Assembly: GCF_003633685.1 (NCBI RefSeq)
Contig: NZ_RBKT01000001.1
Coordinates: 1,736,001 to 1,800,000, forward strand
DNA: 64,000 bases
Direction of reading: 5' to 3'
DNA from: Micromonospora pisi
GTDB taxonomy: Bacteria > Actinomycetota > Actinomycetes > Mycobacteriales > Micromonosporaceae
Shown here: positions 41,216 through 51,108 of the stretch, in pieces
Position numbering within the stretch: position 1 is the stretch's first letter
How the letters are laid out: each line of letters opens with the position of its first letter
The notes under the pieces: model-generated
Told to the model about the DNA's origin: nothing
The model's database searches: none
What the model saw: only the letters and a program-made list of their open reading frames with translations
Made by a program: the position numbers and the translations under genes

Positions 41216-41701
41216 TCAGGTCCAGGCGCTCGGGTCGGCGACCAGCTCGGTCACCCGGCCGGGCAGCTTGCCGCTGGCCACGTCCGCGACGGTGACCAGT
41301 TCGAGGATCTCCCGCTCACTGGCCCGCAACGCGATCCAGACCTCCTGGAGCGAACGGGCGGCACCGTGGTAACCAAGATCCTCGGGGCGCTGTCCACGGA
41401 TGTGCGCGAGCGGCCCGTCGATCACCCGGATCACGTCGGCGAGGGAGATCTCGGCCGCCTTGCGGGCCAGCCAGTAGCCGCCCTCCGGGCCACGCTGGGC
41501 GTGCACGATCCCGCCCCGGCGCAGTTGCAACAGGATGCTCTCCAGGAACTTCGGCGGAATCTCCTGGGCCCGGGCGATCTGCTCGGCGGTGACCGGGGTC
41601 GGACGCCGGGCGGCGCCCTCGGCGGCGGCGGTGTCGTCCGCCGTGGCGGCGAGTTCGGCCGTCGCGCGCAGCGCGTAGTCAACCCGTGCGGAGAGACGCA
41701 T
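41216..41701 (-). CDS. Rrf2 family transcriptional regulator without cysteines
   Basis: 161 residues with the Rrf2 winged helix: MRLSARVDYALRATAELAAT at the start, recognition region IPPKFLESILLQLRRGGIVH and wing PEGGYWLARKA. The region between the helices carries a Pro/Ala insertion (about 24-36). The three cysteines that ligate an Fe-S cluster in IscR/NsrR are absent; no Cys occurs at all, so it cannot be an Fe-S sensor. A TAACCT box ends 7 nt before the ATG, suggesting a leaderless mRNA. Monocistronic; target unknown. Confidence 0.88.
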   Translation of the reverse strand: MRLSARVDYALRATAELAATADDTAAAEGAARRPTPVTAEQIARAQEIPPKFLESILLQLRRGGIVHAQRGPEGGYWLARKAAEISLADVIRVIDGPLAHIRGQRPEDLGYHGAARSLQEVWIALRASEREILELVTVADVASGKLPGRVTELVADPSAWT

Positions 41702-41786
41702 GCCGGCTAGGTTAGTCCCCGGGCCGCGCGGTCAGCGGCGCCGGGGTGGCAAGCCGCCCAGCCAGTGACCTTCCGGGCGGAACGGT

Positions 41787-42671
41787 TCAGGCGCCGACCC
41801 GGCGGAGCAGACCCTCCTGGACCGAACTGGCGATCTGGCGACCGTCGACGGTGAACATCCGTCCGGTGGCCAGGCCCCTCGCGCCGGAGGCGGACGGGCT
41901 CCAACAGTCGTAGAGGAACCACTCGTCGGCCCGGAACGGCCGGTGGAACCAGAGCGCGTGGTCGAGACTCGCGCCGACCACGCCACCGGGCCCCCAGACC
42001 TCCCCGTGTACGGAGAGGACCGAGTCGAGCAGGGTCAGGTCGGAGGCGTACGTCAGCGCGCAGGCGTGCAGCAGCGGATCGTCGGGCAGCTTGCCGTCGA
42101 TGCGCATCCAGACCCGCTGGTACGGGTCCGCCGGCCGGTCGCCGGGGCGTACCCAGCCGGGCTCGCCGACGTACCGGACGTCGATCGGGCGCGGGATCAG
42201 CGACCAGATGCCGAGCCGCTCCGGATAGCGGGCGAGCCGGCCGGCCATGGTCGGCACCTCGTCCGGACCGGGCACGTCGGGCGGGACCGGGGCCTGGTGG
42301 TCGAGCCCCTCCTCGGTCCGCTGGAACGAGGCGGACATGAAGAAGATCGTCTTGCCGTGCTGTCTGGCCACGGACCGCCGGACCGAGAAGGAGCGGCCGT
42401 CCCGGATCCGTTCCACCTGGTAGTCGATCGGCTCGACCGGGTCACCGGGGCGGACGAAGTAGCCGTGCAGCGAGTGCACGACCCGGGTCGGGTCGACGGT
42501 CCGGCCGGCGGCCACCAGGGCCTGACCGGCCACCTGACCGCCGTACACCCGTTGCGGGCCGACCGGCGGACTCATACCGCGAAAGGTCATCTCATCGGTC
42601 TGGGTCAGGTCGAGCACCTCCAGGAGCTGATCGACCGCGACCTGTCCACCGACCGGCCCGCCGGACGTCAC
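41787..42671 (-). CDS. tesB: Acyl-CoA thioesterase II (TesB)
   Basis: 294 residues, double hotdog fold. N-terminal hotdog with RVYGGQVAGQALVAAGRTV and the C-terminal hotdog with LTYASDLTLLDSVLS, which carries the catalytic Asp, and SLDHALWFHRPFRADEWFLY. It hydrolyses medium and long acyl-CoAs. The start is the GTG at 42671, overlapping the pyruvate kinase stop by 4 nt (GTGA). The pyk-tesB pair is a conserved actinobacterial arrangement as I recall it. No signal peptide. Confidence 0.92.
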   Translation of the reverse strand: MTSGGPVGGQVAVDQLLEVLDLTQTDEMTFRGMSPPVGPQRVYGGQVAGQALVAAGRTVDPTRVVHSLHGYFVRPGDPVEPIDYQVERIRDGRSFSVRRSVARQHGKTIFFMSASFQRTEEGLDHQAPVPPDVPGPDEVPTMAGRLARYPERLGIWSLIPRPIDVRYVGEPGWVRPGDRPADPYQRVWMRIDGKLPDDPLLHACALTYASDLTLLDSVLSVHGEVWGPGGVVGASLDHALWFHRPFRADEWFLYDCWSPSASGARGLATGRMFTVDGRQIASSVQEGLLRRVGA

Positions 42672-44113
42672 TGCAGGGCCCGTGCCGCCGCCGCGTCGAC
42701 CAGGGACCCGAGCTGGTGCACCCGGAGCGTGTTGGTGAAGCCGGGGGTGCCGGGCGGGCTGCCCGCCACGATCACCACGTAGTCGCCCGGGTTGCCCCGG
42801 CCGAGACCGAGCAGCGCCTGGTCGACCTGACGGAACATGTCGTCGGTGTGCTGCACGAACGGCATCAGGAAGGTCTCCACGCCCCAGGCCAGGGCGAGCT
42901 GGTCGCGCACCTCCGGGACCGGGGTGAAGGCGAGCAGCGGCAGGTCGCAGTGGAGCCGGGAGAGCCGGCGCACGGTGTCGCCGGTCTGCGAGAAGGCGAC
43001 CAGGGCCTTGGCGCCGATCGCGCGGGCGATCTGCGAGGCGGCCACGGTGAGCGCGCCGCCGTGCGTACGCGGGTCGTGCTGGAGCCGCGGGACGCCGATC
43101 GACCCGGACTCGGTGGTGGTAACGATCTTCGCCATGGTGCTCACGGTGAGCACCGGATACTTGCCGACGCTGGTCTCACCCGAGAGCATCACCGCGTCCG
43201 CGCCGTCGAGCACCGCGTTGGCGACGTCGGACGCCTCGGCCCGGGTCGGGCGGGAGTTCTCGATCATGGAGTCGAGCATCTGGGTGGCGACGATGACCGG
43301 GCGGGCGTTCTCCCGGCAGAGCTGCACGGCCCGCTTCTGGACCAGCGGAACCTGGTCGAGCGGGAGTTCGACGCCGAGGTCGCCCCGGGCCACCATGATG
43401 CCGCCGTCGAACGCGGCGACGATCGCCTCCAGGTGGTCGACCGCCTCCGGCTTCTCCACCTTGGCCATGACCGGCCGGTGGACGCCGACCTCCTGCATGA
43501 TGTTGTGCGCGAGCTTGATGTCGTCGGCGGAGCGGACGAAGGACATCGCGATCATGTCGACCCCGAGGCCGAGGGCGAAGCGGAGGTCGTCAGCGTCCTT
43601 CTCCGACATCGCCGGCACGCTCACCGCGACGTTCGGCAGCGAGACGCCCTTGTTGTTGGAGACCACGCCACCCTCGGTCACCAGGACCCGGATGTCGTTG
43701 CCCTCGACCGAGCTGACCTCGACCGCGACCCGGCCGTCGTCGATCAGCAGGCGGTCGCCGGGGCGGACCTCCTGGGGCAGCTTGGAGTAGGTGCAGGAGA
43801 CCCGCTCGCGGGTTCCGAGGATGTCGTCACCGGTGATCACGACCGAGTCGCCGGTGCGCCACTCGTGCGGGCCGTCGGCGAAGCGGCCGAGTCGGATCTT
43901 GGGGCCCTGCAGGTCGGCCAGGATCGCGACCGCTTTCCCGGTCGCCTGGGCGGTCTGCCGCACCAGGTGAAAGACCTGCTCATGGTCGGCGTGGCTGCCG
44001 TGGCTGAAGTTCAGCCGGGCCACGTCCATGCCCGCCTCTACGAGCCCTCGGATCCGCTCCGGGGACGATGTCGCAGGGCCAAGCGTGCAGACGATTTTCG
44101 CGCGGCGTGTCAC
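42668..44113 (-). CDS. pyk: Pyruvate kinase
   Basis: 481 residues, full length. The barrel begins TRRAKIVCTLGPATSS; substrate and metal motifs are LNFSHGSHADH, the catalytic Lys in MAKVEKPEAVDHL and the metal-binding VARGDLGVELPLDQVP. The C-terminal regulatory domain ends RVHQLGSLVDAAAARALQ. It converts phosphoenolpyruvate and ADP to pyruvate and ATP. I choose the GTG at 44113 because a TAGCCT box ends 7 nt before it, as in a leaderless mRNA; the ATG at 44119 is only 1 nt after that box. tesB overlaps its end. Confidence 0.94.
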   Translation of the reverse strand: MTRRAKIVCTLGPATSSPERIRGLVEAGMDVARLNFSHGSHADHEQVFHLVRQTAQATGKAVAILADLQGPKIRLGRFADGPHEWRTGDSVVITGDDILGTRERVSCTYSKLPQEVRPGDRLLIDDGRVAVEVSSVEGNDIRVLVTEGGVVSNNKGVSLPNVAVSVPAMSEKDADDLRFALGLGVDMIAMSFVRSADDIKLAHNIMQEVGVHRPVMAKVEKPEAVDHLEAIVAAFDGGIMVARGDLGVELPLDQVPLVQKRAVQLCRENARPVIVATQMLDSMIENSRPTRAEASDVANAVLDGADAVMLSGETSVGKYPVLTVSTMAKIVTTTESGSIGVPRLQHDPRTHGGALTVAASQIARAIGAKALVAFSQTGDTVRRLSRLHCDLPLLAFTPVPEVRDQLALAWGVETFLMPFVQHTDDMFRQVDQALLGLGRGNPGDYVVIVAGSPPGTPGFTNTLRVHQLGSLVDAAAARALQ

Positions 44114-44462
44114 GCCCATCAGGCTAGTCTCTCTCCCAGATCGGTCCACGGGCCGACCCTGTCGGATTCTGGAATATTCGTCCAACGTCGTGCGGTGCGC
44201 AGATGTCCGGCGGGTGTCTCTCGCCAGCGTCCGGCGGGTGTCGTCTCACCGGGCGACGTCGGGGTGGCGGGCATCAGCGACCGCGCGACCGGAAGCGTAC
44301 CGCCGTCGCCCCATCCACGACACGCCCGGGTTTACCGCAGTCGTCGACACGGCCCGGATCCGGGGCACCAACGGCACGGCGAGTGCCGGCAATTCGGACT
44401 AAGCGCCCCCGTGGGATGAGTGCCCAATTAGCTGGCATACCAGACAGGAATCGATGAGCATC

Positions 44463-44490
44463 TTGACGTCCGGAAACACCGGCGTAACAC
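44463..44490 (+). promoter_or_regulatory. Promoter of the secreted glucanase-like gene
   Basis: TTGACG (44463-44468), a 16-bp spacer and TAACAC (44485-44490). A palindromic operator begins 8 bp downstream, covering the probable start point. Confidence 0.6.
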
Positions 44491-44497
44491 TCGTCGG

Positions 44498-44509
44498 GAG
44501 AGCGCTCTC
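44498..44509. promoter_or_regulatory. LacI/CebR-type operator GAGAGCGCTCTC
   Basis: A perfect 12-bp palindrome with a central GCGC core, within GGGAGAGCGCTCTCA. It closely matches operators of actinobacterial LacI-family regulators of polysaccharide degradation (TGGGAGCGCTCCCA type). It lies right at the expected transcription start, so it would repress. Confidence 0.7.
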
Positions 44510-44639
44510 ACACCTCTGACCCGCAGGCGCGGGCCGGCCGCCGGTGCCGCCGACGACTGGCCGAACCCCACACCCGGCCCGGCACCGCCACGCCCCGCCG
44601 GGCAACCCAGCGCGCCCTCATCCCCGACAGGTGGGCCCC

Positions 44640-46895
<2,256 letters not shown>

Positions 46896-46965
46896 CCCTC
46901 CCACCCACCCCCACCCACCCCCGCCCAACTCCCCCACCCCCCCGCCCCCTACCCTCCGGTCCCAC

Positions 46966-47000
46966 AGCGCCCGGCCCGGTCTCCCGACCGGCCGGGCGCT
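46966..47000. terminator. Bidirectional terminator hairpin
   Basis: AGCGCCCGGCCCGGTC (46966-46981) pairs with GACCGGCCGGGCGCT (46986-47000) with one bulge and a 4-nt loop. It separates the convergent secreted enzyme genes. A C-rich, A-poor tract precedes it (46896-46950). Confidence 0.7.
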
Positions 47001-47006
47001 CCCGTG

Positions 47007-47062
47007 GATCTAGGGCAAATCGCCGCGGATAGAGATCATCCAGCGTGGATCTGCCCTAGATC
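47007..47062. repeat. Inverted repeat GATCTAGGGCA / TGCCCTAGATC
   Basis: Perfect 11-bp arms (47007-47017 and 47052-47062) are separated by 34 bp that contain a further GTGGATC copy. It is outside the terminator and looks like a dispersed intergenic repeat. Confidence 0.6.
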
Positions 47063-47091
47063 GACGAAGTGGGGCGGGGGTTAGGCGGGGG

Positions 47092-48237
47092 TTAGGTGGG
47101 GGTGCAGGTTGGGGTGGGGGCGGTGTTGGTGCCGCTGTAGGAGCCGAGGAAGCCGAAGGTGGTGCTCGCACCGGCGGCGAGGGTGCCGTTGTAGGCGACG
47201 TTGGTGGCGGTCACGGCACTGCCGGCGGAGGTGATGGTGGCGCCCCAGGCGGAGCCGACCGACTGCCCGTTGGACCAGGTCCAGGTCACCGTCCAACCGC
47301 TGATCGCGCCGCTGCCGGCGGTCACCCGTACGTCACCCTGGAAACCGCCGGACCATTGACCGGTCACCGCGTAGGTGGCGGTGCAGGCGCGGGGCGTACC
47401 CGGGGGTGTGGTGCGGGGCGGGGTCGGGGTGGGCGTCGCGGTCCGGGTCGGGGTCGGCGTCGGACCACCGGGGGTACGGGTGGGTGTGGCGGTCGGGGTC
47501 GGCCCGGAGCCACCGGGGAAGATCACGTCGCTGCACCAGTAGTACGACTGGTCCATGTGGCTGGCCTGCCAGATGGTGAAGACCACGTGCCTCCCGGTCC
47601 GGCCCGGCGCGGAGACGTTGATCGAGTTGGAGACGCCGTTGAGGGCCGGGTCGTTGGTCCGGGTCCCCTGTCCGGGCGGGATGACCCCGGTCTGCGCGAC
47701 CTGTTCCAGGTCGGCCCAGCGCAGCGGCGCGGTGACCGGGTTGTAGCCCTGCCGGGAAACGTACACCCGGTAGTAGTCGGCGCCGTGCAGCGCCTGGTCG
47801 TGCACGGTCAGGGTGAAGTTGTTGTTCACCGACGCGGCCTGCCAGGCGCCGGGGGTGTCCATGGCGGCGTAACGCGGACCGCCGGTACGGCCACCGCTGC
47901 ACAGCTGTCCGTCCGGGATCGCGGCCTGGTGGTTGCCGGCCACGCCCTCGCGGTAGAGACCGTTCCAGTTCCACATGCCGTTCGGGTCGTTCTGCCAGGC
48001 CTGCCAGCACATCGGGTCCTGGGTGGCCATCTCGGGTGCCTGGAAGTTGCCGCCCCAGCGCTGCCAGCAGCCGTAGTTGCGCGACGGCGGGCTGATCGTC
48101 GAACCGTGTGCGGAGGCGGTGCCGACCAGGGCGGTGGCGAGCAGCATCAGGGCGCCCGCCGCGACGGCCAGCACGCGGGTGGCCAGTGGTCGGGTGGTCG
48201 GTGGGCGGGTGTCCGGTGGGCGGGTGTGCAGGGGCAT
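47092..48237 (-). CDS. Secreted lytic polysaccharide monooxygenase (AA10) with CBM2
   Basis: About 381 residues. The signal peptide ends ALVGTASA, leaving the mature N-terminal His (HGSTISPPSRNYGCWQRWGG), first ligand of the copper histidine brace. The second His is in TIWQASHMDQSYYWCSDVIF near residue 225. A Gly/Pro/Thr linker with tandem TPTRT repeats follows, then a C-terminal CBM2 (CTATYAVTGQWSGGFQGDVR). The layout suggests chitin or cellulose oxidation outside the cell. The ATG at 48237 has GGGAG 8 nt upstream. Promoter at 48322-48350. Confidence 0.93.
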   Translation of the reverse strand: MPLHTRPPDTRPPTTRPLATRVLAVAAGALMLLATALVGTASAHGSTISPPSRNYGCWQRWGGNFQAPEMATQDPMCWQAWQNDPNGMWNWNGLYREGVAGNHQAAIPDGQLCSGGRTGGPRYAAMDTPGAWQAASVNNNFTLTVHDQALHGADYYRVYVSRQGYNPVTAPLRWADLEQVAQTGVIPPGQGTRTNDPALNGVSNSINVSAPGRTGRHVVFTIWQASHMDQSYYWCSDVIFPGGSGPTPTATPTRTPGGPTPTPTRTATPTPTPPRTTPPGTPRACTATYAVTGQWSGGFQGDVRVTAGSGAISGWTVTWTWSNGQSVGSAWGATITSAGSAVTATNVAYNGTLAAGASTTFGFLGSYSGTNTAPTPTCTPT

Positions 48238-48766
48238 GTCGGTGCTCCCGACGTTCAGGCGGGAGGCTGCCCGTGGCTCCCGCACCGGCTAGATCGCTCC
48301 CGCGCCGGCCCTACCAGAGCAGATTCACATGGCTCGATTGCTGTTGTCAATAGTTGTGTTTCCAAACAAAGCAATACGGCGACCCGCCGGAGACGGACCC
48401 GGACGACCCTCCCCGCCGATGAGCCAGACCTGCGGGCACGACGACGGGGGTCGACTCACCGAAACGTCGTCCCGATCCGCCCCGGGCGCCCTACCCCACC
48501 GTCATGACAGACCGACGAAGAGCTAGGGGCACCCGCGACGGCGGCCTCCATCCGGGTACGACTCGCGATGTGATCCCGGCGGGGGCGCTGTCACTGAACC
48601 CGGCACCGTCACGACGGCGGGGCTGCAACTCGCCTCGGTGGTGGCGGTGGTGACCGTCATGCTGCTGATCGACCGGCAGCGGCATGCCCGGGAGACGCGC
48701 CACGAACTGGTCGGCTGACCACATCCGGTACGCCAATCAGCCACGCGTCCGTGCCACGCCCTCCGG
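48238..48766. other. 529-bp intergenic region
   Basis: Holds the promoter of the LPMO gene at its left. The remainder has only poorly supported frames: a 49-codon frame from ATG 48503, and a frame at 48608-48718 that encodes a hydrophobic stretch (LQLASVVAVVTVMLL) and a basic tail but has no suitable start. The latter may be a gene remnant. Nothing firm. Confidence 0.45.
48322..48350 (-). promoter_or_regulatory. Promoter of the LPMO gene
   Basis: On the minus strand TTGACA (48345-48350), a 17-bp spacer and TGAATC (48322-48327). Just upstream (48355-48372) lies an A/T-rich dyad, TGTTTCCAAACA, sharing TTTGTTTGGAA with the operator candidate at 28362-28386. Confidence 0.6.
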
Positions 48767-49273
48767 TCAGGAGACGACGAGCGCCGCTCGCAGCAGGTCC
48801 CGGGTCGGCTCGTCGAAGGCGACCAGTCGGATCCGTTCGACCCGGGTCGGGGTCGAACGGATCGCGTCGACCGCGATCCGGGCCGCCAGCTCGGCCGGGA
48901 AACCGTAGACGCCGGTCGCGATGGCCGGAAACGCGACGCTGCTGGCGCCCAGTTCGTCGGCGACAAGGAGCGAGCGCCGGTAGCAGGAGGCGAGCACCTC
49001 CGCCTCGCCCCGGTCGCCGCCCTCCCAGACCGGGCCGACGGTGTGGATCACGTACCGCACGGGCGGATAGAGGTCGTACGCCGGTGTCGCCTTCGCGTCG
49101 CCCGGGTCGCACGGGGCGATCGCCGCGCCCGCCTCGGCCAGGCTCGGGCCGGCCGCCCGGTGGATCGCACCGTCCACCCCGCCGCCCCCGAGCAGTGACT
49201 CGTTGGCGGCGGTCACCACCGCGTCCACATCCTCACGGGTGATGTCACCCAGTACGACGTCGATCGTGGCCAT
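48767..49273 (-). CDS. Macrodomain protein (ADP-ribose/O-acetyl-ADP-ribose hydrolase type)
   Basis: 168 residues, a stand-alone macrodomain of the MacroD/YmdB class: [20 protein letters not shown], then [20 protein letters not shown], which forms the ADP-ribose site, and [20 protein letters not shown] with the phosphate-binding loop. It removes ADP-ribose from proteins or deacetylates O-acetyl-ADP-ribose. The ATG at 49273 has a weak upstream GGG. The frame is open for 1.4 kb upstream of that, but this part is antisense to the metalloprotease gene. Monocistronic. Confidence 0.92.
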   Translation of the reverse strand: MATIDVVLGDITREDVDAVVTAANESLLGGGGVDGAIHRAAGPSLAEAGAAIAPCDPGDAKATPAYDLYPPVRYVIHTVGPVWEGGDRGEAEVLASCYRRSLLVADELGASSVAFPAIATGVYGFPAELAARIAVDAIRSTPTRVERIRLVAFDEPTRDLLRAALVVS

Positions 49274-49429
49274 CGGCCCATCATCGCAGTTACGGACCCT
49301 GCGCGAGGGCAACCGGCCCGGCTCGCGGGCGAATCGGGTCTTCCGCCCGCACCCATGTATGTCGATACTTGGTGAGCTGTCGATCATGGCCGGTTCGCTA
49401 CCACCGGCCGCCCACCCGCAAGGAGACGC

Positions 49430-50692
49430 GTGAAAAACTCGCTCACCCTGCCGGCCGCCGCACTCGGTCTGGTCCTGGCGACCAGCCTGGCGTCGGCTCC
49501 GGCCCAGGCCCAGGCCCACGCCGCCGCCACCGCACCCGCGGAAAGCGGCACCACGGCGAACCTCACCGAGGAGCAGACCCGGCATCTGGTCGAGCGGCTG
49601 AAGTCCGGGTTGCCCGGGGACTACCGGGCCCGGATCGCCGCGCTCGACGCCGCGGTGGGGCTGCCACCGGCTGGCCTCGGGGAGACGAACGCCGGAGTGG
49701 CCGGCGCGGAACCGAGCCGGCTGGTGCCGGCCGGCGGACGGAGCGCCAGCCCGGAACTCCGACTGGCCGATGGGGACAACGAGGTCTGCCAGACGACGCC
49801 GCTGCTGGAGTGGCAGTCGGCGGCCTACGCGGAGTGGACCGAGTACGACCTCGCCGAGGTGGTGCCGTGGATCGACTTCTTCCGGATGTACGACGCCGTC
49901 CTGTTCGGCACCGAGGCCGACCACCAGTACTACGGCACCGACGGGCAGTTCACCACCCGGGTACGGCAGACGGCCCGGGACCTGAAGCGCTTCTGGGACA
50001 TCCCCTCCGGCGAGATCCAGGTGGTACCCATGCACGCCACCGTGGCGCTCGACCAGGCGAAGGTCGCCCGGCTGATGGAGCTGCTCATGCTCTACCCGGC
50101 TGACCAGGCGGCACAGTTCGCGGCCGACTTCGTTCCCCTGGTGAACCAGGAGAAGTTCGACTACGGGATGCACCCGGCGCTGAGCTTCGACGCGTTCGCC
50201 TACTACGGCGGCGAGGTCCCCGGTGTCGGAGTCATCCCGCCGAAAATCCTCATCGGCGACGGCATCCTGGAGGCGTACGCCACCCTCGGGCTGGGCGACG
50301 TCGCGCCGAGGGCGATCGTGGCGCACGAGTACGCCCACCAGATCCAGTACGTACGGGGCTTGTTCGCCTCGGAGCTGACCGGCGCCGAACTCGCCCGGCG
50401 GGCGGAGATGATGGCGGACGCGTACGCCGGCTATTTCCTGGCCCACGTACGGGGTGGCGCGCTGGACCGCCGGCAGACGAAGCAGGTCAGCCAGACCTTT
50501 TTCCAGCTCGGCGACTGTTACCTCACCAGCCCCGGCCACCACGGCACACCGAACCAGCGGATGCGCGCCGCCGACTGGGGCGCCCAGGTGGCGAAGGACG
50601 GCTTTCCACGGGGCCGGATCCTGCCCACCGTCGCCTTCGCCCAGCGCTTCGACGCGCACCTGCCCGAACTCGTCTCCGCCGACCCCGCCTGA
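49430..50692 (+). CDS. Secreted putative zinc metallopeptidase (HExxH)
   Basis: 420 residues. Signal peptide [20 protein letters not shown] to about residue 30 (Ala-rich, cleavage near AQAHA). Zinc motif HEYAHQIQY near residue 300 with third ligand candidate in [20 protein letters not shown], the pattern of neutral zinc peptidases. Two cysteines (EVCQTT and GDCYLT) may form a disulfide. The N-terminal 100 residues look like a prodomain. No named family is certain, so substrate and role are unknown. The GTG start has AAGGAG 4 nt upstream. It is divergent from the macrodomain gene. Confidence 0.78.
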   Translation: MKNSLTLPAAALGLVLATSLASAPAQAQAHAAATAPAESGTTANLTEEQTRHLVERLKSGLPGDYRARIAALDAAVGLPPAGLGETNAGVAGAEPSRLVPAGGRSASPELRLADGDNEVCQTTPLLEWQSAAYAEWTEYDLAEVVPWIDFFRMYDAVLFGTEADHQYYGTDGQFTTRVRQTARDLKRFWDIPSGEIQVVPMHATVALDQAKVARLMELLMLYPADQAAQFAADFVPLVNQEKFDYGMHPALSFDAFAYYGGEVPGVGVIPPKILIGDGILEAYATLGLGDVAPRAIVAHEYAHQIQYVRGLFASELTGAELARRAEMMADAYAGYFLAHVRGGALDRRQTKQVSQTFFQLGDCYLTSPGHHGTPNQRMRAADWGAQVAKDGFPRGRILPTVAFAQRFDAHLPELVSADPA

Positions 50693-50808
50693 CCGCTCCC
50701 ACCGGCAGCGGTGGCCGTACCGGTTCACAGCTATGTGATCTTGGGGTCACCGCGTCGACACAGCTTGATCCCACAGTGGGACAACGTTTCTCAGCTGGAG
50801 GAGCATCA

Positions 50809-51108
50809 ATGGCACCCGCCCCGCCGACCGACGCCGAACTCGACATCCTGATCAGGGCACGGCTCGCCGCGCTCGGAATCGACCTCAACCAGCTACCCCC
50901 AGGCAGCACCGCCGACCCGGAGACCGGCTCCCCCGGCCAGGACTCCGTGCTCGCCTCGCTGCGCTCGTTCATGCGCGGCACGGTGCCGGCGCTCGCCGCG
51001 TACCAGCTTCCCACCCCCGTCGGGACCGACCCGGCCGTCGCACGGGCCCTGTCCCAACAGGCCGCGCCGATGCTCTACCCCTCGATCAGTACGGAATGGC
51101 GGAGGTGA
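50809..51108 (+). CDS. Small protein coupled to the Tat amidase
   Basis: 99 residues, no signal peptide or membrane segment. Predicted helical: TDAELDILIRARLAALGIDL, then a Pro/Gly-rich loop and SVLASLRSFMRGTVPALAAY. Its TGA overlaps the amidase ATG (TGATG), so production of the two is linked. The ATG has GGAGG 7 nt upstream. Some amidases (GatA with GatC, AtzE with AtzG) require a small helical partner, so it may be an accessory subunit, but no similarity to those is apparent. No family recognised. Confidence 0.75.
   Translation: MAPAPPTDAELDILIRARLAALGIDLNQLPPGSTADPETGSPGQDSVLASLRSFMRGTVPALAAYQLPTPVGTDPAVARALSQQAAPMLYPSISTEWRR

Larger units (their letters stand above)
44114..44639. other. 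526-bp intergenic region between pyk and a secreted enzyme gene
   Basis: No gene is recognised. Left part: an imperfect direct repeat GTCCGGCGGGTGTC (44206 and 44229 areas) of unknown meaning. Right part: the promoter and operator of the secreted enzyme gene (44463-44509), then a long leader of about 140 nt. Confidence 0.55.

Noticed and set aside
46896-46950. C-rich tract as possible low-complexity repeat gene or i-motif
   Set aside because: Short, no periodicity and located in a terminator region; nothing functional can be supported.
48503-48718. Small overlapping frames between the LPMO and macrodomain genes, one encoding a membrane-like stretch
   Set aside because: The hydrophobic frame has no usable start and the other is a shadow; at most a gene remnant.
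48767-50728. 653-codon minus-strand frame around the macrodomain gene
   Set aside because: Only the last 168 codons show a domain; the upstream part is antisense to the secreted metallopeptidase gene.
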